This document shows, piece by piece, positions 57,874 through 64,000 of a stretch of 64,000 nt of DNA. The stretch's first letter is position 1; every line of letters starts with the position of its first letter. The stretch is from NCBI GenBank assembly GCA_023614405.1, contig CM042693.1, forward strand, positions 339,495,527 to 339,559,526, in the 5' to 3' direction. The notes under the pieces were generated by a model. The model did no database searches, was not told where the DNA came from, and saw nothing but the letters and a program-made list of their open reading frames with translations. This DNA comes from Avena insularis. Its lineage: Eukaryota; Streptophyta; Magnoliopsida; Poales; Poaceae. The position numbers were made by a program, and so were the translations under genes.

Positions 57874-60800
57874 TGTAACATCCCTAAAATCATAATTTCA
57901 AAGTTTGCATATCATTCATGCATGCATATAGATTTGAGATCAAATTTCAAACTCATTTCAGAAAAACAGAAGCACATGGTGCTATGATTTTATGTGAACA
58001 GATTTAAATCAAATGGCCATCACCATTTGAAAGTTTGAGTGGCTTAAAACTTAGTTTGTTTGTCTTCCTCATATAAAGGATTGAGTTTGGTTTGAACCAT
58101 GTTTTACAAAACTTGGAAATAAATTCAAAAACCATTTTTCAATTTTTGCAAACCAAATGCCTAGTCTCTGTTATTTTGATCCCCAAGCTTGACCAAGCCC
58201 TTACTTAGCAAACCACCTGATTGTGTGCTTAAATTGGAGACTACTGCACCCTGCAAAAACCCAGAAAAAGTTTGAATTCAAAAAGAGTTTGAATTCATAT
58301 CAAAACCAATTCAGAAGATCGTTTCAGAAAAAAGAAAAGAAGCAAACAAATAGAAAAGGCCGAGCGCTGCCATTTTAGCCCAGCAACGGAGTAGGCCCAG
58401 CAAGCCCACCCGGGGCATCTCTTTTCTTCTCTCACGCGCGAGCACACCCATTCAGCCACTGACAGCCAGACCCCACGCCCCTTCTGTTTATTTCGCTGAC
58501 CAGCGGGCCCCGTCCACGTCACCCTCGTCTTCCCCAAACCACGCCCGCGACCACGTCGCTGCTGCTGCTGTCAAGGCCGGTAATGGCATGGTGTAATTGC
58601 CCATTATTCCGCAAGCGTTTCCTGTCGCACCTAGGCTTACTTAAACCCCTCTGCCCCGCAAGCATTCCCCCCCTCTCCTCGCTCACTCCGCCACCAGGCT
58701 GCACGCAATTGCCCTCGAAACCCCGCAGTACCGACAACTCCGGCGGCCAATTACGGTGAGCCTCGACCACCCCTCTCTCTCTGGTTCAAACGAGGATGTT
58801 CGGAATGATCTCGCGCATACTGATACCTTCCTTTTGCCTGCTCGTGACCCAGGTCGTCATCTCCGTTCGCGACCGAAACCACCTGCGCCGCCGATAAACT
58901 CCGGTGACCAATTAAGGTAAAACCCGAGCGCCCCTTGCCCCCTCCTTCACGCGAACTTGTTCGCCTATGTCTTGCGAAAATCCTAATGCCACTGGTTCGT
59001 GCTAGGGCGACGCCAAACCTCGGCAAGGACCACGACTGCAAACTACCGACGCCGCCCGCAACTCCGACGAGCTCTAGAGACCGTTCCCGCGCACCCCTTC
59101 GCAAACCAACACCACGACGAGCTTCAGCACGCCACAGCGGTTCTGGTAAGTGCCTCCCTTCCTTCCCAGGCGACCTAGAGCGCAGCGCCAGCAAGATCGA
59201 CGCCGCCGGGCCAATAACGAAGCGCTGCGTGTATGGTCGACGATTAGGAGCGCCGATGTAGATCCTACGTGAGATTAGAACGTGGAAGAGGTGGCAAGAT
59301 CTGAGCCGCCAGATCTCACTTAGATCCTACGGCCCATAGAGCTCGATCCAGCCGAAGCGGTACGCGCCAATAGAAACGCGACGCGTGGCTAGAGTTTAAA
59401 TCAAAAACAGAATTCAAATCAGATTTAGATCCAAACTTCAATCAGCTATAACTTTTGATTGCCACGTTGGAATTTTGCAAACTTTATACCGTTGGAATCA
59501 GTGAATCAAGGCCTTTCTGAATCTGCAATGTGTTTAACAAATAGTATCTGTTAAAATGAATTTGTATGCAGAAACATGTTTAGGTCCATTTTGAGTATAG
59601 TTTTTGTTTAGCAAATTGTTTTAGGGCTAAATAAGTTTAGTTAGCAAACTTTGTGACTTGTTATGTTTCTGTATCATGCACTTGCTAGGTAGAGTTTTCA
59701 AAATCATCACTTAGTAAATTCTTGCATGCATGCATTCATATTTTTGATTGTATATAAATTGTGTGTAATTGTATGCTACAAATTTTTGTGTAGATTTTGC
59801 TAGTGATTGTGATTGTGAAGAGTGCTACTCTCCCCATTACCAAGGCAAGTGATACTTCATGATATTTCCACCCTTTATTTTGGATAAGCATTAGAATTGT
59901 TTTTTTGCTAAGTCTTGCATGCTACTTTTGCCAAATGCTATGTTGGGAAATCCTATGTTGTTGTAGAATAGTAGAATTGCTAGGGAATTTTTCTAAGTTA
60001 AGATACTATGCCATGCTTAGCCTAGCTAGTAGAAAACAAGGGTTGGCAAAGTAAGTACATGCTATGGTGAAAAATTCTAAGTCCTTTGGGACTCATGCTT
60101 TTCTTAATAAAACAACTAAGTCAATGAACCTCCTGGGTGGAATGGGACTTGAATGGTGGTTTTTGGTTGAGTGGTTACACAAGGCCATGGATTTGGCTTG
60201 TGTATCTCACTTGTGGTATGCCACCCAGGCACAAAGGGATTTGGAGGCCAAGTGTTGAGAAAGCTTACAGTGCAACCACTTGGCAATATGGGCTCTGCCA
60301 TGATCATATAGGTTGCTAGAACTTAGTCACTTGGACAGTTGGTGGTAGTGGGAATGATAGGTTGGAGGGCGTCCATTTGACTAAGGAAAGGCTTCTGAAA
60401 GGTCCTGTCTTGGGAAACCAAGTCTGGTGGGGAAAGTGCACAACCTCTGCAGATGGAAAATCTAAGTACTTAGCCAAGTCCATGGCAATGGACAAATTGA
60501 GCATCAAGACATGGAAGCTACAAGAATCTCATCACTCCAACTTCTAAGTTAAAAACTTGTGGGTGAACAAGGGTGAAGGACCCCAATGTCTATTGGTGGT
60601 TTCTTGGGAAGTTTTGACAAAGAAAAACTTAGTGATTTCAACTAATAGGAAAATCTATTTTGAAGCAAAGCAAGCCAAGCTACACTTAGCCAAAATGCAT
60701 ATAGTAATATAGTCCACTTAAAATTTACTAAGGTATCACTTGCCAATACTATTCCAAAGTATTGATCCTCTGTGGCTGTAACTTGTGATGTTGCAGGTTA

Positions 60801-61073
60801 CTCCGATGATGAGTAGGAGTCATGAGTCTACACTCAACATGCTTGCTTGTGGCACATGAAGATGAGGACTTATGTTTATTTACTTATTCCATAAACTCTT
60901 GTATTAGGCCTTTGGCCCTGAGTTGTAAAAGACTATGTTTTATCTCTGGAATGAATGTAATAAACGACCTTTGTATCTGCGTACTTCATCTTAAACTGTG
61001 GATGCTAGCATTGATCCAGGGACTAGCATTGCAATCACAGGGATCCTTTCCTTTACAAAGGAGGGATCTTACA
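57874..61073 (+). mobile_element. Solo LTR, 3.2 kb, inside the CACTA
   Basis: It starts TGTAACATCCC and ends GGGATCTTACA with TSD TTGTA (57869-57873 and 61074-61078). Its final kilobase parallels 30960-31979 of the solo LTR at 17505, including GTGGATGCTAGC..TTGATCCAGGGACTAGCATT. The GC-rich middle (58340-59260) has three diverged units of about 162 bp. No primer-binding site or internal domain is present. Open frames in it (58751-59194 minus, 58935-59261 plus) are not supported as genes. Confidence 0.88.
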
Positions 61074-61076
61074 TTG

Positions 61077-61267
61077 TATGGCATATATCACCACTTTTGG
61101 CATTTTTTGGAACATTTAAAAGTATTTTTAAAATAAAAATAAAAAAGTGGAGCAACAGGATTCGAACCTGGGTGCTCATAGTTTAGAATAGAGCTAAGGG
61201 GCAGAACCAGTGGGATAGACTAGAGTTCTTGCTAGAAGGAGCACTGGACTGTTGTTATAGAGTGGTT
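61077..61267 (-). other. tRNA-like remnant between the two CACTA genes
   Basis: The minus strand holds GGTTCGAATCC (61158-61168), a perfect RNA polymerase III B box / T-arm core, followed by TGTTGCTCC. A weak A-box-like CTAGTCTATCCCACTGGTT lies at 61205-61223. A complete cloverleaf could not be drawn, so no tRNA gene is called. The first 58 bases duplicate 57801-57858. Confidence 0.3.
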
Positions 61268-61350
61268 AGATCCCAGATAGGCGTAGCGCACTAGCCCGAG
61301 TGCGCTACAGACATCCGTAGCGCACTCTGGCATAGTGCGCTACACCTATC
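61268..61350 (+). repeat. Second cluster of CACTA subterminal-type repeats
   Basis: GTAGCGCAC and GTGCGCTAC alternate four times within about 80 bp. They precede a CT-rich leader, the same order as at the left end before the transposase gene. They could be promoter sites of the second gene or the left end of another CACTA. Confidence 0.6.
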
Positions 61351-61641
61351 TGGGTTTTATCCACGTCATCGATTCCAATCCCCCATCTCTCTCACACTCG
61401 CTCATCCCCATCCCCAGCCCGATCGATCCCCTCCGCCGCCGCCTCCAGCCGATCCGTGGAGGAGGACGCCCGCGCGGCTCGTGGAGGAGGAAGCCCGCGC
61501 CACTCGAGGAGGAGGAGGCCCGCGTCTGCCGATCCGTGGAGGTCACCGCTGCTCGTGGAGGAGGAAGCCACCACCGCTCGAGCCTGAGGAGGAGGAGGCC
61601 GCCGCCTCGCCCGCGCGCTCGTCATCGTCCTCTTCTTAGAG

Positions 61642-63575
61642 GTGAGCCTTCTCCCCTCTCTCCCTCTCTCTCCCTCTCTCCCCTCTCCACTTATCTCCCT
61701 ATCTCCACGGGTTAGGGTTTATGGTCTCCAGCAGTAGCATGGTTCATCTCTGTTTACAGTAGCAAGATCTCTGTGTTGTTCATGGTCTCTAGGTCAGGAA
61801 CTAGTATAATAGGTTAGAGAAGCAATTTCAGGTATACGTGCCTCTAGGTCAGGAACAAGTATAATAGGTTAGAGAAGCAATTTCAAATTTTTTTTGCTAT
61901 TTTTACTACAGCTCTAGACCAAAGCCTGTAGAAACGTTTATCTATCCTGTAGAAACAAAAGCTGAGTTGGTGATGACACAAGAACCTGTTCTGCAATATC
62001 TTTCCGAACTAGGCTTCAAAAGATAATATATCGTGTGTGGATTTTGTTGGGAGTGAACTAGCTTGCTAACCACACTGCTTGGGTAGTATACTACATGATG
62101 TGATCATGTGAGTTTGAAGCAATATATAGCAGCACATGCCAAATTCTTCGAGTATTTGATAAGATGAGGTGGTAAATAATGATATACAGTATCTTGCGAA
62201 TCTGAATTAGGCTTTCAGCCGACTTTCTCGCCTTTTTATTCACCAAAATTTTGGGTTGTTCATGGGTATACTATACTGTGGTAATACCTTCTAAACTGGC
62301 CAGCGCATGCCTATTGATGCCTAATATCGATATGTTTTCCTTTCTTTGTTGAGATGTATATGTGTCAGCATCTAACTTCTCTTTGTGGTGTTGGACATAG
62401 TTGGCCCTAGATTCCAATGGTAAATAACTGAAATTTCTAGGTACCAGTGGATTGTTCCATCTTCACGATGTAACTACCTTACCGTTGGTTCATTAATTAA
62501 AGTCTGCTTATTGTACCATCCTACCGTATGTTGATTCTGAATTTTCTCTCTTTTTCCATGATGACCTTCCTACTACTGTTCGTTGCATTGAAATTGCTTT
62601 GAGATTTCTCTCGTGTATCTGATCAACATCTTGCACCCCATATAGCAAGTACTAGCAAGTATATGTATGTGTGTAGAAGGAATAGATTGGATCGGAAGCA
62701 ACATGTAGGTCATATGTGGTATAGTGCTAGAATAGGTGGATTATAATACTAATGATGGTTGATAAGTGGTGGATTAATTAGAAAGAGAGTAGAAGTAGTG
62801 GCATGAATTAGCATCTGGGAACTAAAAGAATAAGTTATTTTCTCTGTTCAGGTCATTTCCATATATGAGCACAACTGAATGCTATTTTCTTTTTTCAAGA
62901 GACCTAGCAGGCTTTAGTTGACAGAAACATGTATGCTTGGGTTTTAGTTGCTGCTGTGTATGCTCATATGTGTTATTTTCTTTTTTCAAGAGACCTAGCA
63001 GGCTTTAGTTATTTTCTTTCCATCATATGAGCACATATGATAACACATATGTGTTATTTTCTTTTTTCTCTTGAAAAAAGAAAATAGCATGTATGCTCAT
63101 ATGTGTTATTTTCTTTTTTAGTTGCTGCTGTCAATTGCTGCTGTCAGTTGACAGAAACATGTATGCTTGGGTTTTAGTTGCTGCTGTCAATTGCTTGGGT
63201 TTTATTTGCTGCTATCAATTATTTATTTGTAGTAAAATGGAACTTTGATGTCATTTTCTTGCTATCAGTTCCTTGCTGTCATTTTCTTGCTTGCTATCAT
63301 TTGTGCTTCTAAGTTATATGTTGTAGGATTGCAGCAAATGACAGCAAGCATTAAAGTGCAATTGGTTATGAAGCACTTGAAATTGTGCTTGTGCTTGTAT
63401 ATGAAGCACTTTATTATGTGTGTATGCAGGTTCTTGTATGAAATGAGTCACGATTTTTGCCGGAATGTTGATTAACTTCCGCTTCGCGTAAATCGGGCAC
63501 TCCTAGTTTAAGAAAATTAGCAAAGGTCATGCCGTATTTTTCCGTGCATTTAACCAATTATTTGTTTTTTATTAG
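61642..63575 (+). other. Long 5' intron of the second CACTA gene
   Basis: Donor GAGGTGAGCC (GT at 61642) follows a GC-rich leader exon with GGAGGAGGA repeats (61440-61600). The acceptor TTTTTATTAG ends at 63575, eight bases before ATG 63583. The intron holds shuffled short repeats and perfect palindromes at 62880-63200. No gene was seen inside it; the 76-codon frame 63245-63475 is repeat-derived. Confidence 0.5.
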
Positions 63576-63582
63576 TGCAAAG

Positions 63583-63912
63583 ATGTGTGACAACGACGAG
63601 GCTGGATGTTCTAAGCGCATCAGCGCTGAAGGAGAACTCAGACCTCTGAATAAACAATTGACATTCTGGGAGGCGGCCCAGTGGCTAGAAGACGATGAAG
63701 AATACCATCCTTCGGAGAGCGAGGATGATGAGATGGAAGACACGGAGGAAGAAGCCGAAGGAACGGCGGGTGATGAAACAACTGATGGCGGCGAGGGGAC
63801 AGGGAGTGGTAGCAATCCTCCTAAGAAGAAGAAGCAGCCGAAGGACCGGCGCCCAAACACGGTCGGCACCGTCAGGAGGAAATTACCAAGTGAGCCCATC
63901 AGGTTCCTTTGA
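63583..63912 (+). CDS. Second CACTA gene product (TnpA-like), start
   Basis: The ATG at 63583 follows a good intron acceptor and starts a 109-residue frame. It has an acidic section (DDEEYHPSESEDDEMEDTEE, residues about 40-60), a Gly-rich stretch, a basic PKKKKQPKDRR nuclear-signal-like patch and a stop at 63910-63912. This acidic/basic N terminus is typical of the second protein of grass CACTA elements, thought to bind subterminal repeats. Intact relatives are far longer, and the sequence after the stop (63913-64000) still looks coding. The stop may therefore be a nonsense change, a frameshift or an exon end; the window ends too soon to tell. Confidence 0.5.
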   Translation: MCDNDEAGCSKRISAEGELRPLNKQLTFWEAAQWLEDDEEYHPSESEDDEMEDTEEEAEGTAGDETTDGGEGTGSGSNPPKKKKQPKDRRPNTVGTVRRKLPSEPIRFL

Positions 63913-64000
63913 GCCTGCCTTGTCGTCAAAGGTGCGGTGGACAAGTGGCGGCGATCACCGGACAACCATCTCGATCAACACCGAGAATCTCCGCATAAAG

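Larger units (their letters stand above)
53236..64000 (+). mobile_element. Large CACTA (En/Spm) transposon, 3' end beyond window
   Basis: The left terminal repeat is CACTACTAGGAAAACGGC at 53236. Subterminal repeats of the GTGGCGCAC/GTGCGCCAC type follow to about 53665. A TnpD-type transposase gene (first intron 53929-54259, coding remains 54266-57698) comes next. After it there is a tandem duplication holding a solo LTR, a second subterminal-like repeat cluster (61268-61350) and a second gene (5' exon about 61375-61641, coding from 63583). The right terminus is not in the window. An alternative is that 61074 onward belongs to a second CACTA whose left end was lost. Confidence 0.75.

Noticed and set aside
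58751..59261. 147- and 108-codon ORFs
   Set aside because: They overlap each other on opposite strands inside the modular GC-rich part of a solo LTR and break where repeat units diverge.
61147..61230. Functional tRNA gene
   Set aside because: Only the T-arm core is good. The A box has extra bases and no anticodon arm or matching acceptor stem could be built.
63455..63511. Helitron 3' end (CGGGCACTCCTAGT)
   Set aside because: The segment aligns with the 5' intron of the neighbouring CACTA gene at 54096-54190, and no proper terminal hairpin precedes CTAG.

Overview
This window is a block of nested transposable elements from a large-genome cool-season grass (Pooideae: Triticeae, oat or ryegrass relatives). 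The signs are Stowaway MITEs, CACTA elements with CACTACTAGGAAAA-type ends, an LTR remnant resembling the Angela/BARE/WIS group, several LTRs starting TGT(A/C)ACATCCC, and introns and TATA boxes of plant type. Species cannot be named from sequence alone. No host gene could be supported, and no rRNA, intact tRNA gene or CRISPR array was seen. Coding potential belongs to mobile elements and is mostly broken or gag-only.

Layout. 1-7541 is a low-complexity mix: a 1.2-kb poly(A)-ended retroposon (967-2193), two 13-nt reverse-transcription scars (2821-2859 and 5291-5331), a Helitron-like 5' end (2930) and an old Angela/BARE-like LTR piece (to 7541). 7542-46745 is an old, poorly defined minus-oriented LTR-like host. 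A non-autonomous copia-like retrotransposon sits in it (8266-40617, minus, TSD ACAAC). Its 3' LTR took a Stowaway MITE (8452-8666), a gypsy element with an antisense gene (9524-16609, TSD CCGCC) and a 4.4-kb solo LTR (17505-31979, TSD CCCGG). That solo LTR was then split by a 10.1-kb element of the same LTR superfamily in reverse orientation (19016-29107, TSD GATCC). A non-autonomous CACTA (43683-46412) interrupts the host further right. 46746-53097 is a plus-strand gag-only gypsy element. 53098-53235 is a scrap of an older CACTA coding region. 53236 to beyond 64000 is a large CACTA with a decayed TnpD-type transposase, a second gene running off the window, and a 3.2-kb solo LTR inserted between them (57874-61073, TSD TTGTA).

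How the parts work together. Each of the three internally readable LTR elements has LTRs, a primer-binding site and a polypurine tract. None has reverse transcriptase, so all would depend on enzymes supplied in trans. Three keep gag-like zinc-knuckle ORFs. The gypsy at 9524-16609 has lost almost all of gag-pol but keeps a multi-exon antisense gene with its own TATA box and a cluster of hairpin tandem repeats carrying a polypurine-tract-like motif. The most unexpected structural signals are those hairpin repeats (one with a compensatory base-pair change) and a roughly 162-bp modular repeat conserved inside four separate LTR copies. Coordinates of insertions rest on target-site duplications and LTR-to-LTR comparison read by eye; family names are by recognition, with no database search.
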